Source: Bacillota bacterium (lineage in GTDB: Bacteria > Bacillota > UBA4882 > UBA8346). From it: 64,000 nucleotides of DNA. Shown here piece by piece: positions 16,962 through 25,303 of the stretch (within the stretch, counting starts at the first letter, position 1; each line of letters begins with the position of its first letter). The stretch covers positions 62,001-126,000 of the forward strand of contig JAEZCE010000041.1 of assembly GCA_023429995.1 (NCBI GenBank). Direction: 5' to 3'. Under the pieces are notes generated by a model. It had not been told where the DNA came from and did no database searches. It saw only the letters and a list, made by a program, of their open reading frames with translations. Both the position numbers and the translations under genes were made by a program.

Positions 16962-17545
16962 ATAACCTGTTTCTTCAAGTCATTTTTAAATTTTTTGAGA
17001 CCGGCCTCTTTGCTATCGGAGGGGGTCTTGCCACGATTCCGTTTATTAATGAGATGTCCCTAAAAATGAAATGGTTCTCAACGGAAACTCTTGCCACAAT
17101 TATCGCCGTAAGTCAAGCTATGCCGGGCCCTGTTGGTGTTAATATGGCGGTTTATGCAGGATGCGTAACGTTAGGAAACTTTTGGGGCGGCGCGGTAGCG
17201 GCTTTGAGTATGGTTACGCCCAGTGTCATTATTATTATTATCATTGCCAATATGCTCAAGAAGTTTAAAGAGAACCGCTTGGTGCAGAAAGCTTTTTACG
17301 GGATTCGTCCGGCTGTGGTTGCGCTGATTACTTCGGCCTGCATGGGCCTGTTTTTGAAAACGTTATTTTTTTTGAATGCGCCCAAAGGGACGGGTAATGT
17401 TCTGGACCTATTCAACTTTCTCCATCTGGGGATTTATGCTGTAATGCTGGTCGCGTACTATACGATAAAAATTAAAGGAAAAATTATGTCCCCCGTTGCT
17501 TATATCGTCGCGTCGGCGTTTATAGGAATTGTCTTCAAGTTGTAA
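16958..17545 (+). CDS. CHR-family (chromate transporter-like) protein, second subunit
   Basis: 195 residues and the partner of the preceding gene. It has 'AIGGGLATIPFINEM', 'SQAMPGPVGVNMAVYAGC' and 'FYGIRPAVVALI'. Pro-Gly-Pro in place of the first subunit's Thr-Pro-Gly is the usual difference between the two halves of a pair. About five membrane segments. The last gene of the run that began with the Crh-like gene; a 140-nt gap follows before nagB. Confidence 0.85.
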   Translation: MNNLFLQVIFKFFETGLFAIGGGLATIPFINEMSLKMKWFSTETLATIIAVSQAMPGPVGVNMAVYAGCVTLGNFWGGAVAALSMVTPSVIIIIIIANMLKKFKENRLVQKAFYGIRPAVVALITSACMGLFLKTLFFLNAPKGTGNVLDLFNFLHLGIYAVMLVAYYTIKIKGKIMSPVAYIVASAFIGIVFKL

Positions 17546-17687
17546 CCGCCTGGCTCAAAATGTCGAAATCTATTCTGAGGAGAAAGACAGTGGACAAACT
17601 AAATAGATTTATCCCATTTTAATAACGGCGTTCCCGGTAATAATCAGATAAAATATATAGAGCCATAAGACCACGGGGGAAAATGAA

Positions 17688-18416
17688 ATGAGAATGATAA
17701 GAGTAAATGGTTACCAGCAGATGAGCTCGGTGGCGGCTGATATTATTTTTGCGCAGGTGATTTTAAAACCTGACAGTGTATTGGGATTGGCTACTGGTGG
17801 AACTCCAGTTGGAACCTATAAACGACTGATTCAAAAATATCAGGAAGGCGCTTTGGACTTAAGCGAAGTTTGCACGGTTAATCTGGATGAATATGTCGGA
17901 TTGGGTGCCAATGAGGAAAACAGTTATCGCTATTTTATGCAAAAGAACTTTTTCAACGGCGTCAATATTGATCCCGCCAACATCTATATCCCCGACGGCC
18001 GGGCAAAGGATATGGCCGCGGAGTGTGAACGATATGATAATGTGCTTCGAAGCATTGGCGGAATTGATTTACAATTGCTTGGTGTGGGAGTAAACGGACA
18101 TATTGGCTTCAACGAACCAGCAGATGCTTTTACAAAGAGAACCCACTGTGTCGCACTGGCAGAGAGCACGATTCACGCGAATCAACGTTTTTTTGCCAAA
18201 AAGGAGGATGTGCCCGCCAGGGCGGTTACGGTGGGAATATTGGATATTATTCAAGCGGGTAAAGTGCTGATGATAGCTTCCGGAAGGGAGAAAGCGAAAG
18301 CAATTGCGGAAGCATTTTTCGGCCCGATGACCCCCCGGATGCCTGCCTCCATCCTTCAACTTCATAAAGATGTGACTCTGGTGGCTGATGAGGATGCGTT
18401 GTCCCTGGTGAAATGA
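17688..18416 (+). CDS. nagB: Glucosamine-6-phosphate deaminase
   Basis: 242 residues, usual length for the shorter Bacillota NagB. The motifs 'LGLATGGTPVGTYK', 'CTVNLDEYVGL' (catalytic Asp) and 'GVGVNGHIGFNEPADAF' (catalytic His) are complete. It converts glucosamine-6-phosphate to fructose-6-phosphate and ammonia, the step after NagA. GGGGGA lies 7 nt before the ATG. The 142-nt gap upstream may hold its own promoter, but none was clear. Confidence 0.95.
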   Translation: MRMIRVNGYQQMSSVAADIIFAQVILKPDSVLGLATGGTPVGTYKRLIQKYQEGALDLSEVCTVNLDEYVGLGANEENSYRYFMQKNFFNGVNIDPANIYIPDGRAKDMAAECERYDNVLRSIGGIDLQLLGVGVNGHIGFNEPADAFTKRTHCVALAESTIHANQRFFAKKEDVPARAVTVGILDIIQAGKVLMIASGREKAKAIAEAFFGPMTPRMPASILQLHKDVTLVADEDALSLVK

Positions 18417-18495
18417 CGTACATGGCTACCCATTGAGATAGGGAAATGTTTATATGGAAAAACATTGGATTTGAAACTTGTGTGAGGATAAAACC

Positions 18496-19395
18496 GTGAC
18501 ATTTGAAATTCAGAACGACTGGCTTAGTGTAGAAATAGAAAATATCGGGGCTCAGATTATTAGCGTCAGGGACTGGTCAGAAACGGAATACATGTGGCAG
18601 CGGAACCCGAATGTTTGGCCGCGCACCGCGCCGGTGTTGTTTCCGGTTATCGGACGCCTGCGGAATGACGCCTACCGTGTAAACGGAAAAGAGTACCTGA
18701 TGGAGCGCCATGGTTTTGCCCGTGACATGACGTTTTCGGTTATCCGGCAAACTGATGCTTCCATGGTATTTTCCGTTTTCTCGGATGAAAAAACCAAAGA
18801 AAAATACCCTTATGATTTTACATTGGATATCGGCTATCAGTTGGACGGCCTAAGCCTGATTAAAACGCACTCGGTAACGAACCGTTCCACGGAGGAGATG
18901 TTTTTTGAACTTGGCGGACATGACGGCTTCCGGGTGGCGTTGGATGCGGCTGAATCCATGGAGGATTATTATATCTCCTTTGAAGGGGAATCCGAGCTTC
19001 ATCCGTTGCTTAAACGGGAAGACTTTCTTTATTCCGATGAGCGGGGAAACATTCCGCTTGATGCAGGAAAATTATGGCTTACGATGGACCTTTTCCGGCA
19101 GGATGCCCTCGTACTGGACCAGCTTCAATCCAGAAAAGTGATTCTGGGTAATGCCAAGGGCACCCACCGGATCGGATTTACGTTTCCCGATTTCCCTTTG
19201 CTGGGAATTTGGACACCGGACAAACCTTTTGATACGGACTTTGTCTGTCTGGAAGCATGGAGTTCTCTGCCGGATAGTATTATGGCGGACATGGAGTTGC
19301 GTTCCAAAATTCACATTTGCCGATTGGATGCTGGAGAAAGGAAAATCTTCCGCTACACGACAAACTTTTTCTGTCAATCGAAGGAACATCGATAG
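18496..19395 (+). CDS. Aldose 1-epimerase / LacX-YeaD-type mutarotase
   Basis: About 299 residues from the GTG at 18496, preceded by GAGGAT at 6 nt; a TTG at 18478 has no such site. A galactose-mutarotase-like beta-sandwich: 'IISVRDWSETEYMWQRNP', 'PVLFPVIGRLRND', 'ERHGFARDM' (His), 'GGHDGF' and 'CLEAWSSLPD'. It probably interconverts anomers of the sugar or sugar phosphate handled by this operon. A second member of the same family lies at 27467-28345 on the opposite strand. Confidence 0.85.
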   Translation: MTFEIQNDWLSVEIENIGAQIISVRDWSETEYMWQRNPNVWPRTAPVLFPVIGRLRNDAYRVNGKEYLMERHGFARDMTFSVIRQTDASMVFSVFSDEKTKEKYPYDFTLDIGYQLDGLSLIKTHSVTNRSTEEMFFELGGHDGFRVALDAAESMEDYYISFEGESELHPLLKREDFLYSDERGNIPLDAGKLWLTMDLFRQDALVLDQLQSRKVILGNAKGTHRIGFTFPDFPLLGIWTPDKPFDTDFVCLEAWSSLPDSIMADMELRSKIHICRLDAGERKIFRYTTNFFCQSKEHR

Positions 19396-19584
19396 AGAAA
19401 GTTTTCGCGCTGGGTGTGGACTTATTTCTCCGAAGCGGCTTGTTTTATTTAAGGTTCAAAAAGGGAGAGTGGAAAAATATTCGCGTTTGAAATAGAATTT
19501 CAAGTCTTATGGGGGAAATTTCATCAGCAAAGGGTTATTTTGTTTTTCAGGCAAAATTGATAATGAATTTATAATAAAGAAAAG

Positions 19585-19607
19585 GCCTTCAATAATGAAG
19601 GCTTTTT
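19585..19607 (+). terminator. Terminator downstream of the amino-sugar operon
   Basis: GCCTTC / GAAGGC stem with an AATAAT loop followed by five T. It lies just before repeat copy 2. The 190 nt between the mutarotase and this hairpin hold no visible gene. Confidence 0.75.
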
Positions 19608-19616
19608 CTCATAAAG

Positions 19617-19833
19617 AACAGGGCTACATCGATAAAGGTCTCAATGTCGAGTGAAATCAATTAAACGGCAGCCAGAGCCGTTTTACTCCGGCGCTTTTCA
19701 GGCGCCAAAAAGTGTTTTTTATATGATATCGTTTGATTGGGAAGGTCCGGACCCGTTATCGAAGATGATGGGTTGTTTGATTTTGAGCCTTGGTTTGAAT
19801 ATCTGCTTTATTTTTTAGGGAAAGAAGGTGAAC
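19617..19833 (+). repeat. Dispersed 216-bp direct repeat, copy 2, as leader of a small gene
   Basis: Same orientation and about 95% identical to 5451-5666, with a one-base indel. The 9-bp stem reads CCCGTTATC/GATGATGGG here: the A to G change turns an A-U pair into G-U, so pairing is preserved. The copy ends with AAGAAGGTGAAC directly upstream of the ATG at 19837, so it acts as a 5' leader of that gene. Confidence 0.85.
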
Positions 19834-19836
19834 TTA

Positions 19837-20175
19837 ATGGATAAATCCTATGCATAACGAATTGAGCGAGTTAAAAACCTCCTCGGGGGAATGACGGCTT
19901 ATGCGGACAAACAGGAAAAGTGGGGAATTACCCAGGGATATATCACCAATATGAATACCCTGTATAACAAGGCAAACGACAATGAACAGAAGAAAAACGC
20001 CCTCAGAGCCAACGCCCAACAGCTTACCGTTGTTCAGGACCAACTGATGGAGGAGCTTGAGAGCAATTGCGCCATGGTCAAGAAATTGGTCCGCTTTGAA
20101 TTGCCCAAGGAAACCTGGCCGGGGTTTGGCTTCAGAAAAGGGGAGTATGCGGAAAAAAGCACTGCCGGGGCATAA
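19837..20175 (+). pseudogene. Small conserved-looking gene interrupted by an in-frame TAA at codon 7
   Basis: An ATG at 19837, four bases after the repeat's ribosome site, opens a frame reading MDKSYA, TAA, RIERVKNLLGGMTAYADKQ and on to 20175, for 112 codons with one stop. The piece after the stop can restart at the ATG at 19891, but the site before it is too close. The protein would be mostly helical with a heptad-like Asn/Gln-rich centre and 'FELPKETWPGFGF' near the end. Family not recognised. A single CAA to TAA change would explain the break. Confidence 0.55.
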
Positions 20176-20286
20176 GAATGAAGTTAGGTAGTGGAAGGAA
20201 AGATTGGAAGGGAAGTATTAACAGTCGGCTCATGGCCTCCGCATAATAACCGGCGATTTGGTAATTATAGATCCGAGGTGATTTGA

Positions 20287-20502
20287 ATGGCTATAAAGCA
20301 GGGGATCGATAATCTGATTGCCCAAGGTGATGTTCAACCTTCCCAGGATAGTTTCGCCTACTGTCAAACTTGTAAAAAAATCCTCGGAAATTCTGAAAAT
20401 CTTGCTGAAGTAAAACAGACAGCGGCGCAACATAAGCTTCAATCCGGTTTTACGGATCACAAAACCGGATTTTCTGTAGAATCGTATGATTTAAGCGATT
20501 GA
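20287..20502 (+). CDS. Small hypothetical protein with a CxxC motif
   Basis: 71 residues, preceded by GAGGTG seven bases before the ATG. It contains 'FAYCQTCKKILG', a CxxC pair that could bind zinc or be redox active, followed by an acidic, soluble tail. No recognised family. Located between the broken gene at 19837 and an 18-bp hairpin. Confidence 0.5.
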   Translation: MAIKQGIDNLIAQGDVQPSQDSFAYCQTCKKILGNSENLAEVKQTAAQHKLQSGFTDHKTGFSVESYDLSD

Positions 20503-20526
20503 TGATGTAAGTTTTCAAGTATCTCG

Positions 20527-20565
20527 CAATGGAAAAGATCTGCCGGAGGCAGATCTTTTCCATTG
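20527..20565 (+). terminator. 18-bp perfect hairpin, likely terminator
   Basis: An 18-base arm starting CAATGGAAAAGATCTGCC pairs perfectly with its complement across a three-base GGA loop. It follows the small CxxC gene by 24 nt. There is no T-run after it, so it may instead be a transcript-stabilising element or a symmetric terminator. Confidence 0.55.
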
Positions 20566-20664
20566 ATACGGGTGAGAGATTTGCCATGGAGGCGGAAGAG
20601 GGGAATTTACCGCTCTGACGGCTCGGTTTAGAATGGTTGCTAAAGAGAATGCATACCAGGTTTT

Positions 20665-20778
20665 TTAGCTGAAGGCTTCTAAATGGTTAGGCCCCGCAGT
20701 ACCGTTCTTCAGGTTATCGGCTCCAAGTTTGAATTCTCCCGAATCGGTGACTGCTCCAAAATATTTATCATATTGTTT
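20665..20778 (-). pseudogene. Minus-strand coding remnant without start
   Basis: A stop-free stretch of about 36 codons ends at TAA (20665-20667). It reads 'YFGAVTDSGEFKLGADNLKN' and continues 'GTAGPNHLEAFS'. Its composition looks like real protein, but a stop lies just upstream and there is no start. Probably the C-terminal remnant of a lost gene of unknown family. The rest of 20566-20883 shows nothing. Confidence 0.3.
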
Positions 20779-20883
20779 TTATTTTACAATAAACAATCAT
20801 ATCCTGTTTAGGGGGGCGCTTCGGGGTTAGGCATTATCGGTCTACGGGGTCATAAATTTTAGGATGCAATGGAGGGAAAAACT

Positions 20884-21126
20884 ATGAAAGTTTTCCGGGC
20901 AGAGATCAGTGATTACCCGGTATGGCTCGATTTTACAAAATAATATCCGGGAATTGAAGGAAATAGTGGCGAAAGAAAGGATTTAGCCTGGAATAAAAAG
21001 TATTATAAAGTTAATCAAGGGAATCTTTACACCGCGAGTATGGGAGATTATAATAAAATAAATCAAAAAATCATTTTAGCTGGAATGACGTTGACTTATA
21101 CAGAGCCTTGCCGGGCCGTTCCATAG
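20884..21126 (+). pseudogene. Small gene interrupted by an in-frame TAA at codon 20
   Basis: An ATG with GGAGGG upstream opens an 80-codon frame that is interrupted once, by TAA at 20941-20943. The first part reads MKVFRAEISDYPVWLDFTK. After the stop the same frame continues for 60 codons ('YPGIEGNSGERKDLAW', 'YYKVNQGNLYTASMGDY') to TAG at 21124. Family not recognised. A single substitution can explain the break. 21127-21518 holds no gene beyond a short T-rich hairpin near 21215-21240. Confidence 0.5.
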
Positions 21127-21518
21127 CGAAGGATGGATAATGGGTGATGGATGATAACAATGAAAATATACTGTTTTTGCATTTCAACAACTTCATCGGG
21201 AATTAGGAAAAATACCGGAGCTCATCCGGTTTTTTTTATGAAATAAATGGTCAATGTTTATGTCAAATGCCAAAATTTACGGGTCACTGGAACCGCCATA
21301 AAAATTTACGATTTTTTGGGGTCCGTGATATCAATCATTAGGGATATTTTTTGGGAAAAATAGTCATTAAAATCCCTTTGGAGAATGAGCGCACAATCCG
21401 ATATATAAAATACTCGGAAATATGTTCGTTTTTATGGAGTAAGATGGAAAGATTTTGCCCGGATTGCTCAAGGTACGAAATTTTTAGTAACGATAATCAA
21501 CGACGAGGAGTGAAAGGG

Positions 21519-23198
21519 ATGAACAGATTTTTTCGGATTGCCTGTATGGTTTGGGTTGGATTTGTAATGGTGTTGTTGGTATCGGCGAATTTTCCTGTCA
21601 AGGCGGGCGATGCCCCTGCCCAAGTAAGGGCCTTGTGGGTGGATGCTTTCCGGCCCGGAATCAAAACTCCGGACCAGGTTGATAAATTGATTCAAGATGC
21701 CGTCAACGGCAATATCAATACCCTGATCGTTCAGGTAAGGCGGAGAGGCGATGCTTATTATAACCAAAGTATCGAACCGCGGACCGAGGATCCGGATTTA
21801 ACCCCGGGGTTTGATGCCTTACAATATTTAATCGAAAAGGCTCATGCAAACGGCATCGAAGTCCATGCCTGGCTCAATACTTTAGTAGCCTGGAACCGGG
21901 CGATTCCCCCCAAAGATCCGAATCACGTATGGAATTTGCATGGCCCGAAAGCTTCCGAAAAAGACACCTGGGTATCTTACTACCGGGTGTACGATAATCA
22001 AACCAAGAGTTGGTCGCCTAAACCGTTTTTTTCCTTTTACCTGGATCCCGGAAATCCGGAAGTGATCGATTATACGGCCCGGGTGTATTGGAATATTGTT
22101 AAAAACTATGATATTGACGGTATTCATTTGGATTATTCCCGTTATTCCGATAGGGAGTTTGGCTACAATCCCACCAGTTTGGCCCGATATAAAGCCCAAT
22201 ACGGCACAGATAAACTGCCCGAACCGGATGATCCGAACTGGAAGCAGTGGAAGCGGGAACAAACAGCCAATTTAATGCGAAAAATTTATCTGGGCGCCAT
22301 TGCTCTGAAACCCAAGCTGAAGGTTTCCTCCGCCGTCATCACCTGGGGAGAGGGTCCTGTCGGAGAAGGGGGATGGGAAAAATCCACCGCTTATAGCCGT
22401 GTCTGCCAGGATTGGCGGAGCTGGCTGCAGGAAGGGATTATCGATATGGCGGTCCCTATGAATTACTATAGTGAGTGGAGAAATGAACAGCAAAATTGGT
22501 ACAACCAATGGATTGAATGGGAAAAAGACAATCAATACGGCAGGCAAATCGTTGTTGGCCCCGGAATTTTTATGCAGTACATCGAACAGTCTTTTGACCA
22601 GATTCGCCGGGCCCAGGCTCCTTCGGCAAAGGGCAATACTGTGGCCGGTGTGGCCCTCTATGCCTATGGGGCAAGCAACCTTTACAGCAGCGATGATTAC
22701 AAAGAGTCGGTGGCATCCCGTGGATTTGCCCGCCAACCTTACCGGTATATGCCGGAAACCAATGACTGGTTTTTTACCCTGCTTTCTCAGGGAGGCGGCT
22801 ATACCGATCCTGTTTTAAATCAGCATATCGACACCAAACCGGTTTTTTCCGAACGGGCGGTTGTACCGGATATGCCTTGGAAATCCCATCCGGTTAACGG
22901 TTTTTTGATGGGTAATTTATCCACGGATTCCGGAAAACCTTTTGATCATGTGAAAATAACGGTGAAGCGGTTTTTGCGGCTGCCGCATATCGGGGTCGAT
23001 ATTCCGGATAACAGCTTTCACCGTGAAGTTTATACGGATGGCAGCGGGTGGTTCGGCTTGGCGGAATTGCCCCCCGGATTTTACCAAATCAATGTGGAAG
23101 GCAATGAATCCGATGGGCCGGTATCGGATGAGAACGCTAATAAATTTTGGGTCCAGCCCGGACGGGTTACCCAAATTGATGGGGATCAAATTCAATAA
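21519..23198 (+). CDS. Secreted GHL10-family (DUF187/YngK-type) glycosidase-like protein
   Basis: About 559 residues from the ATG at 21519 (GAGGAG 8 nt upstream). An N-terminal signal peptide (MNRFFRIACMVWVGFVMVLL, cleavage near 'VKAGDAP') is followed by a GHL10 barrel: 'VRALWVDAFRPGIKTPDQ', 'NTLIVQVRRRGDAYY', 'GIEVHAWLNTLVAW', 'YDIDGIHLDYSRY' and 'IDMAVPMNYYSEW'. The last 110 residues look like a carboxypeptidase-regulatory-type beta-sandwich ('REVYTDGSGWFGLAELPPG'). It acts outside the cytoplasm, probably on a glycan; the substrate is unknown. An upstream in-frame extension to 21351 is rejected because it would hide the signal peptide. Confidence 0.85.
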   Translation: MNRFFRIACMVWVGFVMVLLVSANFPVKAGDAPAQVRALWVDAFRPGIKTPDQVDKLIQDAVNGNINTLIVQVRRRGDAYYNQSIEPRTEDPDLTPGFDALQYLIEKAHANGIEVHAWLNTLVAWNRAIPPKDPNHVWNLHGPKASEKDTWVSYYRVYDNQTKSWSPKPFFSFYLDPGNPEVIDYTARVYWNIVKNYDIDGIHLDYSRYSDREFGYNPTSLARYKAQYGTDKLPEPDDPNWKQWKREQTANLMRKIYLGAIALKPKLKVSSAVITWGEGPVGEGGWEKSTAYSRVCQDWRSWLQEGIIDMAVPMNYYSEWRNEQQNWYNQWIEWEKDNQYGRQIVVGPGIFMQYIEQSFDQIRRAQAPSAKGNTVAGVALYAYGASNLYSSDDYKESVASRGFARQPYRYMPETNDWFFTLLSQGGGYTDPVLNQHIDTKPVFSERAVVPDMPWKSHPVNGFLMGNLSTDSGKPFDHVKITVKRFLRLPHIGVDIPDNSFHREVYTDGSGWFGLAELPPGFYQINVEGNESDGPVSDENANKFWVQPGRVTQIDGDQIQ

Positions 23199-23225
23199 AC
23201 TGGAAGCAAGGACTGAGAGTTGAAC

Positions 23226-23252
23226 AAGGCTGCTATTTAGCGGCCTTTTTTA
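23226..23252 (+). terminator. Terminator of the GHL10 gene
   Basis: AAGGCTGC / GCGGCCTT-like stem with a TATTTA loop and a run of seven T. Confidence 0.75.
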
Positions 23253-23453
23253 TTTGAATATCTCTTAATAATGAAGTGAATTCATTTAAATAAAAATTAA
23301 CATAACAATATATACAATTATTAATTTTTTATATTGCTATTTTTTGAATGCTGTAGTATAGTTAATATAACAAATGGGAATAATAGGAAATAATTTCTGG
23401 AGATGGCATCTAATTGTAAGCAACAAATAAGGTAAAAAAAGGAGAGGATTAGC

Positions 23454-24887
23454 ATGAAAAACCGTAGGATTAGTAAATGGTTTATCCCTGTATTAGCGCT
23501 TTTAATCATCACCAACGTTACTTTTGCCGGAGCAGAAACCTCTGTTGCACTGCAGCGCGCGCCATTTAATTCGGATTTTCTGGAGTCTTTGACCAAGTTG
23601 CAGATGCTTACGGAAGATACACGGAATCAAAATGCGACAGGTTATTGGCCTTCACCGATCTCATTGAAGCATTTGACGGAAAACACACTGCTCAAGGGGA
23701 ATATTTTAGCCTTAGCGACGAGTTATGATTTAAGAAGTTTAGGGCGGGTAACCTCTGTTAAGGATCAAGGCAACGCTGGTTCTTGCTGGTCTTTTGCTAC
23801 ATACGGTTCTTTGGAATCCAATATTTTGACCAGTGAGAGTGTGAGTTGGGATTTTTCAGAGAATAATCTCAAAAACACTCACGGATTTGATTTAGCCCAT
23901 GATGAAGGCGGCAATGCTTTTATGTCCGCGGCTTATTTGGCTCGTTGGAGCGGTCCGGTTACGGAAAGTTCCGATCCTTATAATGATTCCAGTGGAGTTT
24001 CTCCCAGCGGCCTAACCCCGGTCAAGCATGTGCAAAACGTAGTCTTCTTGCCGGATAGGACAAGCAGTACTGATAATACCGCCATCAAGCAAGCTATCGT
24101 AAGTTATGGAGCGGTTTATGTCGCAATGTATTATGGTAGCGGTTATTACAATTCTACGAATCACGCTTACTATTATAACGGTTCCAGTAGCGCTAACCAT
24201 GCTATCACCGTAGTCGGTTGGGATGATAATTATCGTAGCAGTAATTTTTCCAACACTCCCGGGGGAAATGGCGCATTTATCGTGAAAAACAGTTGGGGAG
24301 CAAGTTGGGGCGAGAGCGGATATTTTTATGTTTCGTATTACGATAAGGTATTTGGATATTCCGAGAATGCGCTCTTTGTTACGCCGGAGGCTACGACCAA
24401 TTATGCAAAGGTTTATCAGTATGACCCGTTAGGTTGGGTGTCATCGGTGGGTTATTCTAGCAATACCGGTTGGTTTGCCAATGTTTTCACCGCCACCGGA
24501 ACGCAGTCTTTGAAGGCAGTTAGCTTCTATACCGCATCCACCAGTAATACGTATCAAATAAAGATTTATACCGGAGCTTCCAGTGGTCCGATCACAGGAA
24601 CGCTGGCTTATACTCAAACCGGAACGATAAGCAATGCCGGGTATGTTACCATTCCTTTAGCAAGTGCGGTGACACTAGCTTCGGGCCAAAAATTTTCGGT
24701 TGTTGTGAAATTGATAACTTCCAATTATAATTATCCCATTCCCGTCGAGGTGCCTGTTTCCGGGTATTCAAGCGCTGCCACAGCCAGTTCCGGTCAGAGT
24801 TACATTAGTAGCAGCGGCGCTTCGTGGACTGATTTGACTAGTTATTATAGCAAAGGCAATGTTTGCCTAAAAGCATTTGCAAACTAA
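23454..24887 (+). CDS. Secreted papain-family (C1A) cysteine peptidase with lectin-like C-terminal domain
   Basis: 477 residues. A signal peptide (about 1-28) precedes a C1A peptidase: the oxyanion Gln and catalytic Cys are in 'VKDQGNAGSCWSFATYGSLE', the His in 'NHAITVVGWDDNY' and the Asn in 'VKNSWGASWGESGYFYVSY'. From about residue 315 there is a beta-rich module ('FANVFTATGTQSLKAVSFYT') of the lectin-like type often attached to C1A peptidases of anaerobes. Rich in Ser, Thr, Tyr and Gly, as usual for exported proteins. AAAGGAGAGG lies upstream of the ATG. It likely degrades extracellular protein; a pro-region (about 30-90) seems present. Confidence 0.9.
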   Translation: MKNRRISKWFIPVLALLIITNVTFAGAETSVALQRAPFNSDFLESLTKLQMLTEDTRNQNATGYWPSPISLKHLTENTLLKGNILALATSYDLRSLGRVTSVKDQGNAGSCWSFATYGSLESNILTSESVSWDFSENNLKNTHGFDLAHDEGGNAFMSAAYLARWSGPVTESSDPYNDSSGVSPSGLTPVKHVQNVVFLPDRTSSTDNTAIKQAIVSYGAVYVAMYYGSGYYNSTNHAYYYNGSSSANHAITVVGWDDNYRSSNFSNTPGGNGAFIVKNSWGASWGESGYFYVSYYDKVFGYSENALFVTPEATTNYAKVYQYDPLGWVSSVGYSSNTGWFANVFTATGTQSLKAVSFYTASTSNTYQIKIYTGASSGPITGTLAYTQTGTISNAGYVTIPLASAVTLASGQKFSVVVKLITSNYNYPIPVEVPVSGYSSAATASSGQSYISSSGASWTDLTSYYSKGNVCLKAFAN

Positions 24888-25032
24888 GTTTTACATGATG
24901 GATTAAACTATCTTCAGGAAGCTGCATTATAAGAGGTAATCCAAAAACCTGTCAGCGCTCCTTTAGGGTGACGGATGGTATTATTTCCTTACGAAAGCCC
25001 ATTTGTTTGTCTTTCGTTTAGATTCATACAGT

Positions 25033-25150
25033 AAAGAAGCTGTCGGAAAAGTAAAATCAAAAAGATATACAACATTTGGTTTCACAGATCAACCAAAGCG
25101 TTTATATTGTATATCTTGATTGGTGAATTGACTTTTGGGGCAGCTTCTTT
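25033..25150. repeat. MITE-like 118-bp inverted-repeat element
   Basis: The ends are inverted repeats, AAAGAAGCTGTCGGAAAAGT and the complement of ACTTTTGGGGCAGCTTCTTT (17 of 20 matching). A second inner pair is ATCAAAAAGATATACAA / TTGTATATCTTGAT. There is no coding capacity. The whole folds into one long hairpin followed by T7, so it could also terminate transcription. The ends resemble those of some IS families (GCTGTC..AAAAGT). No clear target-site duplication. The rest of 24888-25303 shows no gene. Confidence 0.6.
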
Positions 25151-25303
25151 TTTTATAAAGCATTCGATAAAGGTTCGGAGAATTGTGTTATTTTAATTAA
25201 AGTTCACTCGCTTCTAATTGACATGAATGGGTTTGGGATTTATATTGAAGTAGCATTCTACTCATATAAAAACGGAAACCGTTCGCTGAAAAAGGAGACT
25301 ATC

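Noticed and set aside
19855..20943. TAA reassigned as a sense codon
   Set aside because: Many intact genes here end in TAA (amt, ptsH, the IID gene), so a general code change is excluded.
21351..21518. N-terminal extension of the GHL10 protein
   Set aside because: It would place 56 residues before a clear signal peptide, and the ribosome site lies before the inner ATG.
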